In this document: piece after piece, positions 32,818-40,006 of the stretch
Numbering within the stretch: the stretch's first letter is position 1
How the letters are laid out: every line of letters starts with the position of its first letter
Translations under genes and position numbers: made by a program
Assembly: GCA_002477565.1 (NCBI GenBank)
Contig: DLQL01000066.1
Span: 5,575 to 45,725, forward strand
DNA from: Flavobacteriaceae bacterium UBA7433
GTDB lineage: Bacteria; Bacteroidota; Bacteroidia; Flavobacteriales; Flavobacteriaceae
DNA: 40,151 nucleotides
Direction of reading: 5' to 3'
Notes under the pieces: generated by a model
What the model saw: the letters and a program-made list of their open reading frames with translations, nothing else
Database searches by the model: none
Told to the model about the DNA's origin: nothing

Positions 32818-34206
32818 ATGAAATACGACGTAATTGTTATCGGTACTGGACCTGGAGGCTATGTAACCGCTATTAGAGCATCTCAGTTGGGATTCAAAAC
32901 GGCTGTCATCGAAAAAGAAAGCTTGGGAGGAATCTGCTTGAACTGGGGATGTATTCCTACAAAAGCACTTTTGAAAAGTGCACAGGTATATGATTATTTG
33001 AAACATGTGGATGAATACGGATTGAAAGCCGAAGCCATCGACAAAGATTTTCAGGCCGTCATCAAGAGAAGTCGCGGAGTGGCTGAAGGAATGAGCAAAG
33101 GGATTTCCTTTTTGATGAAAAAAAATAAAATCGATGTGATCAGCGGTTTTGGAAAGATACAAACTGGAAAAAAAGTCCTCGTTACCGCTGAGGATGGAAA
33201 GGAAACTACATATGATGCCGACCACATCATCATCGCTACAGGTGCGCGTTCGCGAGTGTTGCCAAACCTTCCCCAAGACGGAAAAAAGGTCATCGGATAC
33301 CGTCAAGCAATGACACTTCCTGAGCAACCTAAAAAAATGATTGTAGTAGGATCTGGAGCCATCGGCGTAGAATTTGCACATTTCTACAACACGATGGGCA
33401 CCGAAGTAACGATTGTTGAATTCATGCCAAACATCGTTCCTGTAGAAGATCTAGACGTTTCCAAACAGTTTGAAAAATCACTCAAAAAATCAGGCGTCAA
33501 AGTAATGACCAACGCTTCTGTTGAGTCTGTAGACACTTCAGGAAAAGGAGTGATCGCAACTGTAAAAACAAAAAAAGGAGAAGAGAAGCTGGAAGCAGAC
33601 ATCGTCCTTTCGGCGGTTGGTATCAAATCCAACATCGAGAACATTGGACTGGAAGACGTAGGAATCGTCGTAGACAGAGATAAAATATTGGTCAATGATT
33701 TTTACCAAACCAACATTCCAGGCTATTATGCCATCGGAGATGTGGTCCCTGGACAAGCATTGGCGCACGTCGCATCTGCCGAAGGAATCACCTGTATCGA
33801 AAAAATAGCCGGATTGCACACCGAAGCTATCGACTATGGAAATGTTCCTGGTTGTACCTATGCCTCGCCTGAGATTGCTTCTGTAGGAATGACAGAAGCC
33901 AAAGCCTTGGAAGCAGGTTACGAAATAAAGGTTGGGAAATTCCCGTTTTCAGCCTCTGGTAAAGCAAGTGCTGCGGGAACCAAAGACGGTTTTGTCAAAG
34001 TTATTTTTGACGCCAAATATGGTGAATGGCTCGGATGCCATATGATTGGAGCCGGTGTGACGGACATGATTGCAGAAGCTGTCTTGGGCCGAAAATTGGA
34101 AACAACAGGACACGAGGTACTCAAAACCATCCACCCCCACCCGACCATGAGCGAAGCAGTGATGGAGGCGGTAGCAGATGCCTATGACGAGGTGATTCAC
34201 TTGTAA
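32818..34206 (+). CDS. lpdA: Dihydrolipoyl dehydrogenase (E3)
   Basis: Flavoprotein that reoxidises dihydrolipoamide in the 2-oxoacid dehydrogenase and glycine cleavage complexes, passing electrons to NAD. The 462-residue protein begins MKYDVIVIGTGPGGYVTAIRA (FAD fold), then the redox disulfide GGICLNWGCIPTKA (Cys40 and Cys45), a second nucleotide-binding fold MIVVGSGAIGVEFAHFYNTMG for NAD, and the C-terminal HPHPTMSEAVMEA with the catalytic His. It probably serves the E2 encoded about 8 kb upstream and gcvP as well. An upstream in-frame start at 32788 would add ten non-conserved residues. A strong terminator follows. Confidence 0.96.
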   Translation: MKYDVIVIGTGPGGYVTAIRASQLGFKTAVIEKESLGGICLNWGCIPTKALLKSAQVYDYLKHVDEYGLKAEAIDKDFQAVIKRSRGVAEGMSKGISFLMKKNKIDVISGFGKIQTGKKVLVTAEDGKETTYDADHIIIATGARSRVLPNLPQDGKKVIGYRQAMTLPEQPKKMIVVGSGAIGVEFAHFYNTMGTEVTIVEFMPNIVPVEDLDVSKQFEKSLKKSGVKVMTNASVESVDTSGKGVIATVKTKKGEEKLEADIVLSAVGIKSNIENIGLEDVGIVVDRDKILVNDFYQTNIPGYYAIGDVVPGQALAHVASAEGITCIEKIAGLHTEAIDYGNVPGCTYASPEIASVGMTEAKALEAGYEIKVGKFPFSASGKASAAGTKDGFVKVIFDAKYGEWLGCHMIGAGVTDMIAEAVLGRKLETTGHEVLKTIHPHPTMSEAVMEAVADAYDEVIHL

Positions 34207-34229
34207 ACTCCCCAAACAAAAACACGACG

Positions 34230-34260
34230 AAACGATTGGAGCAATTCAATCGTTTTTTTT
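34230..34260 (+). terminator. Intrinsic terminator after lpdA
   Basis: AAACGATTG (34230-34238) and CAATCGTTT (34247-34255) form a perfect 9-bp stem around an 8-base loop, followed by Ts to 34260. Confidence 0.88.
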
Positions 34261-34557
34261 GTGCAACTCATTTGAACACATCGGTACTCAAAGCATAAAC
34301 AGTTGGACAAACCTCACCGCAGCATTCTAAAACAATGCGAAGCAAAAACGCGCCTTTTGAAAGAAATTGCCATCAAAACTCAATATAAAATGTACTCAAT
34401 GTGTGTGATAAAGAAATGAACGACCGATCGGATAGAAGCTTATCCACTTATCAAAATTGCAATGGAGATTGTTTGAACCAAAACAAATGATTGTCTGTTG
34501 ATCGTGAGAAGCTGATAAAAAAATATGTTAAAGAAATGGCTTGCTATGCCCTTCAAT
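34261..34557. other. Intergenic stretch between lpdA and msrA
   Basis: I see no gene, repeat or strong hairpin in the 300 bases between the lpdA terminator and the end of the convergent msrA gene. The open frame that enters it from 34525 on the plus strand is antisense to msrA. Confidence 0.5.
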
Positions 34558-35094
34558 TTAATTCTTCAAATCCTCAGAAAAAGTTTTGAGAAATTTTTGA
34601 AGTTTGGGTTGGATGACGAGCTTACAATAAGGTTCCTCTTGGTGACGTTCAAAATAATTCTCGTGGTACGCTTCGGCAGGATAAAAAGCTTCAAAAGAGT
34701 TTATTTCTGTGACGATAGGCGCCTCAAAAATAGCCGCCTTTTCCAAAAGGCTGATAAATTCCTCCGCGGTTTGTTTTTGAGCTGTATTGTGAAAAAAAAT
34801 TGCGGAGCGGTAGTGGGTACCCACATCGTTTCCTTGGCGGTTTAGAGTTGTGGGATCATGGGTAGCAAAAAAAACTTCCAACAATTTTTGAAAGGAAATC
34901 ACGGCCGCATCGTAGTGTATGTGCAACACTTCAGCATGTCCAGTTCGACCAGTAACAACTTCGCGATACGCCGGGTTTTTAATGTTGCCTCCACTAAATC
35001 CTGAACGGACTTCCAACACTCCTTTCAGTCGCTGAAAAACAGCTTCTGTACACCAAAAACATCCGTTTGCGAATGTCGCTATTTCTTTGTGCAT
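34558..35094 (-). CDS. msrA: Peptide-methionine (S)-S-oxide reductase
   Basis: Repairs oxidised methionine of the S configuration in proteins. The 178-residue protein starts MHKEIATFANGCFWCTEAVF, with the catalytic GCFWC motif (Cys12), and contains GFSGG, HAEVLHIHYD and FFATHDPTTLNRQGNDVGTHYRS, all MsrA signatures. There is no signal peptide, so it acts in the cytosol. It is a single gene with its own -7 box 20 bases upstream, divergent from prfB. The fused MsrB domain found in some species is absent. Confidence 0.96.
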   Translation of the reverse strand: MHKEIATFANGCFWCTEAVFQRLKGVLEVRSGFSGGNIKNPAYREVVTGRTGHAEVLHIHYDAAVISFQKLLEVFFATHDPTTLNRQGNDVGTHYRSAIFFHNTAQKQTAEEFISLLEKAAIFEAPIVTEINSFEAFYPAEAYHENYFERHQEEPYCKLVIQPKLQKFLKTFSEDLKN

Positions 35095-35114
35095 CTTCTT
35101 CTAAATTAAAAAAG

Positions 35115-35122
35115 CAAAGATA
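35115..35122 (-). promoter_or_regulatory. Putative -7 element of msrA
   Basis: TATCTTTG on the minus strand matches TAnnTTTG and ends 20 bases before the msrA ATG. Confidence 0.5.
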
Positions 35123-35248
35123 CCTCAAAAACATTTCACATTAAAGGCCTAAAAAACAAAAAGGATTCCTCCAATACCAGCGGGCAGTATGCTATAAATC
35201 TTCTCAAATAGAATTTTTCAAATGAAGGACAAAACTCAGATATTTGTT

Positions 35249-35256
35249 TATTTTTG
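35249..35256 (+). promoter_or_regulatory. -7 element of prfB, four bases before the ATG
   Basis: TATTTTTG is followed by TTGT and then the ATG at 35261. The spacing equals that at pyrE, UbiA-like and YkgJ, predicting a leaderless prfB mRNA. Confidence 0.55.
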
Positions 35257-35260
35257 TTGT

Positions 35261-36367
35261 ATGATTTCACAAGAACAGCTTGACAATTACAGCGAAAGGG
35301 CACAGGCCTTAAAATCCTATCTAGAAATTGACAAAAAAGAAATTTTGATCAAAAACGAAGAGGAAAAAAGTGCCAATCCCGATTTTTGGAACGACTCCAA
35401 AAAAGCAGAGTTGGTGATGAAAAACCTTCGTTTTCTAAAAAAGTGGGTCGCAGATTACGAACTCATCGTTTCGCTCTGTGAAGACCTCACGGTTCTCTTT
35501 GAATTTCACAAAGAGGGAGAAGCAGAAGAAGGAGAACTCAACGATCTAGAAATCAAACTGAAAAACCTCTTGGAAGAAATCGAATTCAAAAACATGCTTT
35601 CTGAAGAAGGAGACAATTTGAATGCCGTCTTACAAATTACAGCGGGTGCCGGAGGCACCGAAAGTTGTGATTGGGCCAACATGCTCCTGCGCATGTACTT
35701 GATGTGGGCACAAAGCAAAGGATACAAAGTAAAAGAACTGAACTACCAAGGAGGTGATGTCACAGGAATCAAAACCGTCACTGTCGAAATTGAAGGCGAA
35801 TACTCCTTTGGCTTTTTAAAAGGGGAAAACGGCGTACACCGTTTGGTGCGCATCTCCCCTTTTGACAGCAATGCCAAACGCCATACCTCATTTGCCTCCG
35901 TCTATGTATACCCGCTTGTAGACGAGGGCATTGAAATACAAATCAATCCCAAAGACATTTCGTGGGAAACCATGCGTGCGAGTGGCGCCGGTGGCCAAAA
36001 TGTAAACAAGGTCGAAACAGCAGTACGGCTGCGTCACAAACCCTCTGGAATCATGATTGAAAATTCAGAAACACGTTCTCAATTGGACAACAAAAGCAAG
36101 GCCATGCAATTGCTAAAATCCCAACTGTACGAAATTGAACTGCAAAAGAAAATGACAAAACGAAATGCAATTGAAGCCAATAAAATGAAAATTGAATTTG
36201 GTTCTCAAATACGCAACTACGTCATGCATCCCTACAAACTCGTAAAAGACGTCCGCTCAGGATTTGAAACAGGAAACATCGATGCCGTGATGAACGGAGA
36301 TATCGACGCCCTTTTAAAAGCCTATTTGATGCGCAACAGCCAACCCACAACCGACAACGAATTGTAA
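35261..36367 (+). CDS. prfB: Peptide chain release factor 2
   Basis: Ends translation at UGA and UAA codons. The 368-residue protein has the RF2-specific stop-codon tripeptide SPF (199-201, RISPFDS) and the catalytic GGQ (244-246, GAGGQNVNK). The start is the ATG at 35261 (MISQEQLDNYSERAQ); the frame upstream to 35222 runs through the promoter. Many bacterial prfB genes contain an in-frame UGA and a programmed +1 frameshift near codon 25; here the equivalent stretch SYLEIDKKE (TAT CTA GAA) has no UGA, so the protein is read straight through. A HAD phosphatase gene follows 19 bases after the stop. Confidence 0.95.
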   Translation: MISQEQLDNYSERAQALKSYLEIDKKEILIKNEEEKSANPDFWNDSKKAELVMKNLRFLKKWVADYELIVSLCEDLTVLFEFHKEGEAEEGELNDLEIKLKNLLEEIEFKNMLSEEGDNLNAVLQITAGAGGTESCDWANMLLRMYLMWAQSKGYKVKELNYQGGDVTGIKTVTVEIEGEYSFGFLKGENGVHRLVRISPFDSNAKRHTSFASVYVYPLVDEGIEIQINPKDISWETMRASGAGGQNVNKVETAVRLRHKPSGIMIENSETRSQLDNKSKAMQLLKSQLYEIELQKKMTKRNAIEANKMKIEFGSQIRNYVMHPYKLVKDVRSGFETGNIDAVMNGDIDALLKAYLMRNSQPTTDNEL

Positions 36368-36386
36368 CCCCTCCTATGCAACAGCT

Positions 36387-37007
36387 ATGAACAAAAAAAT
36401 TAAAACCGTCATTTTCGACTTGGGAGGCGTTTTGGTCGATTGGAATCCCGAATATGTGTACCGAAAAATATTTAAGGACAATCCCGAAAAAGTAAATTGG
36501 TTTTTAAACACCATTTGCACTTCCGAATGGAACGTTGCCCAAGACGCTGGACGCAGCATCGAAGAGGCCAACCAACTAAAAATTGCAGAATTCCCTGAAC
36601 ACGAAACCTTGATTCGATCTTATTACGAGCAGTGGCCACAAATGTTTTCGGGCGCCATCAAAGGGACATTGTCCATTTTTGAAGCCTTGAAAAAATCAAA
36701 AAACTACCGCTATTACGCCTTGACCAATTGGAGTGCGGAAACTTGGCCAACGGCATTGGAATTGTTTCCTTTTCTAACCACTTTTCAAGGAGTTGTAGTC
36801 TCAGGAGAAGAAAAAACAAGAAAACCATTTGATGCGATCTACAAAATCCTTTTGGAACGCTATCAGATTCAAGCGGAAAGCGCGGTATTTATCGACGACA
36901 ACTACGACAATGTGGTCGCTGCTAGGAAACTTGGCATCCACGGAATTCATTTCAATTCTCCAGAACAACTCGACAAAGAGTTGAAAGCATTGGGGATCGA
37001 ATATTAA
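36387..37007 (+). CDS. HAD-family hydrolase (YihX-like)
   Basis: A 206-residue haloacid-dehalogenase-type phosphatase. Motif I is VIFDLGGVLVDWNP with the nucleophile Asp11, motif II is the Thr in YALTNWS, motif III a Lys in EEKTRKPF, and motif IV is AVFIDDNYDNVVAARKLG with the metal-binding aspartates. The DLGGV form and the length suggest the sugar-phosphatase subgroup that includes E. coli YihX. The substrate is unknown. It follows prfB by 19 bases and precedes the arsC-like gene by ten bases, so the three are probably one transcript. Confidence 0.9.
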   Translation: MNKKIKTVIFDLGGVLVDWNPEYVYRKIFKDNPEKVNWFLNTICTSEWNVAQDAGRSIEEANQLKIAEFPEHETLIRSYYEQWPQMFSGAIKGTLSIFEALKKSKNYRYYALTNWSAETWPTALELFPFLTTFQGVVVSGEEKTRKPFDAIYKILLERYQIQAESAVFIDDNYDNVVAARKLGIHGIHFNSPEQLDKELKALGIEY

Positions 37008-37017
37008 ACAACAACAA

Positions 37018-37359
37018 ATGATCAAACTATACCACAATCCACGTTGTGCCAAAAGCCGTCAAGGCTTGGCCTTGTTAGAAAATTCAAAACACGAATTCGA
37101 AACAATCCTGTACCTAAAAAACCCACTTGATAAAAAAGAGTTGGAGCGCATAATTGCACTATTGGGAATTTCTCCTTTGGCACTCATCCGTAAAAACGAA
37201 GCCATCTGGAAGGAAAACTACAAAGGAAAAACACTTTCGGACACCGACATCATTGCCGCCATGACTGCTCACCCTAAACTGATCGAAAGACCCATTGTAT
37301 CCAACGGCGACAAAGCGGTAATCGGCAGGCCTACAGAGCGCATCTTGGAAATAATTTGA
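37018..37359 (+). CDS. ArsC-family reductase
   Basis: A 113-residue thioredoxin-fold protein of the ArsC/Spx/YffB family. The active-site cysteine is Cys10 in YHNPRCAKSRQG, and the C-terminal RPIVSNGDKAVIGRPTERI matches glutaredoxin-dependent arsenate reductase (RPIV...GRP). No arsenite exporter or arsR gene is nearby, so a housekeeping role is as likely as arsenic resistance. Its spacing of ten bases from the HAD gene indicates an operon starting at prfB. Confidence 0.9.
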   Translation: MIKLYHNPRCAKSRQGLALLENSKHEFETILYLKNPLDKKELERIIALLGISPLALIRKNEAIWKENYKGKTLSDTDIIAAMTAHPKLIERPIVSNGDKAVIGRPTERILEII

Positions 37360-37395
37360 CACTTTTCTCTAACAACACTTCTTAAAAAAATATTA

Positions 37396-37425
37396 TGTTT
37401 AACTATATTGAATAAAAGTTAAACA
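37396..37425 (+). promoter_or_regulatory. Candidate operator: perfect inverted repeat TGTTTAAC-N14-GTTAAACA
   Basis: Arms at 37396-37403 and 37418-37425 are perfect reverse complements. The repeat covers the -33 TTG at 37408-37410 of the downstream gene's promoter, and a near copy (14 of 16 arm bases, same spacing) stands before the photolyase operon at 19148-19177. Confidence 0.6.
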
Positions 37426-37438
37426 TTTTGTACCTTTA
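37408..37438 (+). promoter_or_regulatory. Promoter of the aldonolactone-oxidase-like gene
   Basis: TTG-N20-TACCTTTA, the same spacing and near-consensus -7 form (TAnnTTTA) as the merR-crt promoter, ending 12 bases before the ATG at 37451. It is embedded in the inverted repeat. Confidence 0.55.
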
Positions 37439-37450
37439 CCCCTCAGAACG

Positions 37451-38764
37451 ATGTTACCTATGACAAAAGAAAACAAAGGAGTTTGGACGAGTTGGAATGA
37501 AAACATCACACACACATTCCAAGACCTCTATACCGTACACGACGAAAAAGAACTGCAAGAAATTGTAGCGCAATCAGACAAAGTCCGCTTTTTTGGAAGC
37601 AAACAATCTTCCTCTGACATCGGCGCCGGAGTCGGCACTTTGATCGACATGCGTTCATACAACAAACTGGTAAGCTATGACGATGCCAAACGAAGCATCA
37701 CCGTTGAATCGGGGATGCTCCTAGCAGACTTGATTGCAACTGTTGAATCTAATGGTTGGTGCATTCCTTGCCTGCCCGACATCAACACCGTCACCATCGG
37801 AGGTGCCCTGGCTACCGGTACCCACGGAACCAGTGGTTCACTGCTGGCTACTTATGTGAGTGAGTTCCGCGTTGTTTTGGCAGACGGCTCTGTCAAAATT
37901 GTCAAAGAAGGTGATGTACTCATGGAGGCTCTGCGTGTTTCCATAGGAGTATTGGGCGTGTTTTCTACCATTACTTTTCAATGTGAACCTCTCTACACAC
38001 TGCACCTCAAAGAAGGACCTCAAAAAGACGCAACATGGATGCACCAGCTCAAAGAAAAAGTAGAGAAATACGCGTTTTACCGCGTTCTTTGGTTGCCACA
38101 TACCGGCAAAGGCTATGTAATCACAGGTGACAAAATCCCTGCAAACACTGAAGTTGTTGAAAACAACGGTCCCGGATACCTCAAACACCGAAGAACTGCT
38201 TCAAAGTTCCTCTACAAATACACCCACAAATTTCCTTGGTTTACGTCCATCGCAAACAACCTTTTGTACTGGGCGTTTTTTAGCAGTAAAAAAGAATCCA
38301 AGGGATCTTTGTACGAAGCAACTGTGACCAAATCAAGAGGTTCTACCTTAGAACTCGCCGAATGGACCGTCGCATTGGACGTATTTCCACAGGTATTTGA
38401 AGAACTGAAAACTGAAATCAACAAATGGAGCAACGCTTCTTTTATCCACATTCCAATGGACGTACGTTTTGTCTCCAAAGACAATTCTTGGTTGAGTTAT
38501 GCCTACAAGCAAGACACTGTCACCATGGGTTGTGTATCTAGAAACGCAGAAACAGCCGACGCATACGAGGCTTTTCAAACCATTGAAAAAATTTTCCTCA
38601 AGTACGGAGGACGCCCCCATTGGGGAAAACGCTTTGCCGCAAAAAACGAGGAAATGTCTAAATTGTATCCCAAATGGGAGGCTTTTAAAACCATCCGTAA
38701 AGAACTAGACCCGAGTAATAAATTTTTGAACCCTTACTTAAGCAGTTTGTTCGATGAAAAGTAA
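37451..38764 (+). CDS. FAD-binding oxidase of the aldonolactone oxidase family
   Basis: A 437-residue flavoprotein of the D-arabinono-1,4-lactone oxidase / L-gulonolactone oxidase family. The N-terminal FAD-binding PCMH domain shows TLIDMRSYNKLV, TVESGMLLADLI, and TIGGALATGTHGTSG; the C-terminal ALO domain ends GGRPHWGKRF, a family signature. In covalent members a His sits in GxxHS; here that position is Q52 in FGSKQSSS, so FAD is probably not covalently bound through it. The substrate is unknown. ATGs at 37451 and 37460 are both possible. No signal peptide is seen. A perfect inverted repeat covers its promoter, and a HAD gene overlaps its end by 11 bases. Confidence 0.88.
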   Translation: MLPMTKENKGVWTSWNENITHTFQDLYTVHDEKELQEIVAQSDKVRFFGSKQSSSDIGAGVGTLIDMRSYNKLVSYDDAKRSITVESGMLLADLIATVESNGWCIPCLPDINTVTIGGALATGTHGTSGSLLATYVSEFRVVLADGSVKIVKEGDVLMEALRVSIGVLGVFSTITFQCEPLYTLHLKEGPQKDATWMHQLKEKVEKYAFYRVLWLPHTGKGYVITGDKIPANTEVVENNGPGYLKHRRTASKFLYKYTHKFPWFTSIANNLLYWAFFSSKKESKGSLYEATVTKSRGSTLELAEWTVALDVFPQVFEELKTEINKWSNASFIHIPMDVRFVSKDNSWLSYAYKQDTVTMGCVSRNAETADAYEAFQTIEKIFLKYGGRPHWGKRFAAKNEEMSKLYPKWEAFKTIRKELDPSNKFLNPYLSSLFDEK

Positions 38765-39425
38765 TTCCTTCCCAAAAGCTTTTTTGTTTGATTTTGACGG
38801 CGTCGTTGTAGACAGCTTTGAAGTGCATTACCGTGCTTGGAAATCTGCCTTTTACGAGTTATTTCAAGAAGAAATCCCGCCTTTCCCTCACGAAAAGCTC
38901 GCAGGAAAATCCCCTCTTTTGATCGCTGAATATTTTTGCAACACTCTTGGTCAAGCAGAAAAAACCCTCGAACTCCACCTCCTAAAAGCCACGCACCTAC
39001 ACGCAGGCACAACCCCGCCCACGCTTTTGCCGGGCGTCCGTGAAATTCAAGGCTTTTTGGCGGCTCAAAACATTCCACACGGGATTGCCAGCAACGCCAC
39101 CAAGGCTTTTTTAACAAACAGCATCTCACAACTGTCTTTGGGATTTACCACTTGGTTTGGCGTCGAAGACTACGTCTATCCCAAGCCACACCCAGAAGCT
39201 TATATCTCCCTCGCCAAAAACCTTGGAATCGAAAAAAAAGATTTTGAAAACACCTGGGTTTTCGAAGACAGCCTCGCCGGAACGACCGCTGCCAAAAAAG
39301 CTGGAATGGTCCCAATTGGGATTTTGACCGTTTATTCAGAAGCCGAGCTCAAAGCTGCAGGAAGCCAATTTGTCTTTCCTACTTTGCAAGAAGCCTACGA
39401 ATACCTTCTGGTACAAAACAAATAA
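38754..39425 (+). CDS. HAD-family phosphatase/phosphomutase (beta-PGM-like)
   Basis: A 223-residue HAD-IA hydrolase. The motifs are FLFDFDGVVVDSFEVHYRAW (nucleophile Asp and DxD, with the cap helix), LLPGVREIQGFLAAQNIPHGIASNATKAF (motif II Ser/Thr), KPHPEAY (motif III Lys), and VFEDSLAGTTAAKKAGM (motif IV). This set is typical of phosphoglycolate phosphatase, beta-phosphoglucomutase and related sugar phosphatases; the substrate is not readable. It starts 11 bases inside the end of the flavoprotein oxidase gene, so the two are translationally coupled and may act on related sugar derivatives, which is inference. Confidence 0.9.
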   Translation: MKSNSFPKAFLFDFDGVVVDSFEVHYRAWKSAFYELFQEEIPPFPHEKLAGKSPLLIAEYFCNTLGQAEKTLELHLLKATHLHAGTTPPTLLPGVREIQGFLAAQNIPHGIASNATKAFLTNSISQLSLGFTTWFGVEDYVYPKPHPEAYISLAKNLGIEKKDFENTWVFEDSLAGTTAAKKAGMVPIGILTVYSEAELKAAGSQFVFPTLQEAYEYLLVQNK

Positions 39426-39526
39426 CTCCCCTCCCTTTTTCACTTGAATAGAGGTGTAAAAAACTTCCCCAACGTTTCGAAAAGAAATAACACAAACACG
39501 GCTAAAAGTTATCAACCACTCGCTTA

Positions 39527-39552
39527 TTTGCGTGCAAACTTTCCTAACTTAG
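39527..39552 (+). promoter_or_regulatory. Palindrome and -7-like box before umuD
   Basis: TTTGC-GT-GCAAA (39527-39538) is an interrupted palindrome at the expected -33 to -20 region, and TAACTTAG (39545-39552), an imperfect -7 box, ends four bases before the umuD ATG. The palindrome is a candidate operator for damage-inducible control. Confidence 0.4.
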
Positions 39553-39556
39553 CAAT

Positions 39557-40006
39557 ATGAAACTTACCCCTTCATCTCGAAACTCAACGCTTGAGTTTTA
39601 CCGACCTAACTACAACACAGCATTAGATCTTCCTTTTGTTGACGGAGGTATTAGTGCCGGTTTTCCATCTCCTGCAGATGACTTTTTAGACATCAACATC
39701 GACCTGAACAAACACTTGATCAAAAATCCAAGTACCACATTTTACGGAAGGGTTCGTGGAAATTCTATGATCGATGCAGGCATACACGACGGCGACTTGT
39801 TGGTCATCGACAAAAGCCTGGAGCCACAAAGTGACAAAATCGCAGTTTGTTTTATCGATGGAGAATTTACGGTAAAGAGAATTCAAATTGAAAAAGACAC
39901 TGTGTGGTTGATTGCCGAAAACAAAGACTACCAACCCATCAAAGTCACCAAAGAAAACGAACTCCTCATTTGGGGCATCGTTACCAACGTCATCAAATAC
40001 TTCTAA
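39557..40006 (+). CDS. umuD: UmuD-like autoproteolytic subunit of DNA polymerase V
   Basis: A 149-residue LexA/UmuD-type S24 peptidase without a DNA-binding domain. The self-cleavage site is the Ala34-Gly35 bond in GGISAGFPSP, and the catalytic Ser70 (VRGNSMIDAGIHDGD) and Lys107 (FTVKRIQ) are 37 residues apart, the same as in E. coli UmuD. Cleavage after DNA damage activates the translesion polymerase. It starts at the ATG at 39557, and the umuC start overlaps its stop by one base (TAATG). The upstream palindrome may give damage control. Confidence 0.94.
   Translation: MKLTPSSRNSTLEFYRPNYNTALDLPFVDGGISAGFPSPADDFLDINIDLNKHLIKNPSTTFYGRVRGNSMIDAGIHDGDLLVIDKSLEPQSDKIAVCFIDGEFTVKRIQIEKDTVWLIAENKDYQPIKVTKENELLIWGIVTNVIKYF

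Noticed and set aside
32809..33381. 190-codon open frame antisense to lpdA
   Set aside because: It is fully antisense to a well-identified gene and shows no recognisable protein features.
34525..34845. 106-codon open frame on the plus strand
   Set aside because: It is antisense to msrA, whose GCFWC and other motifs are clear.
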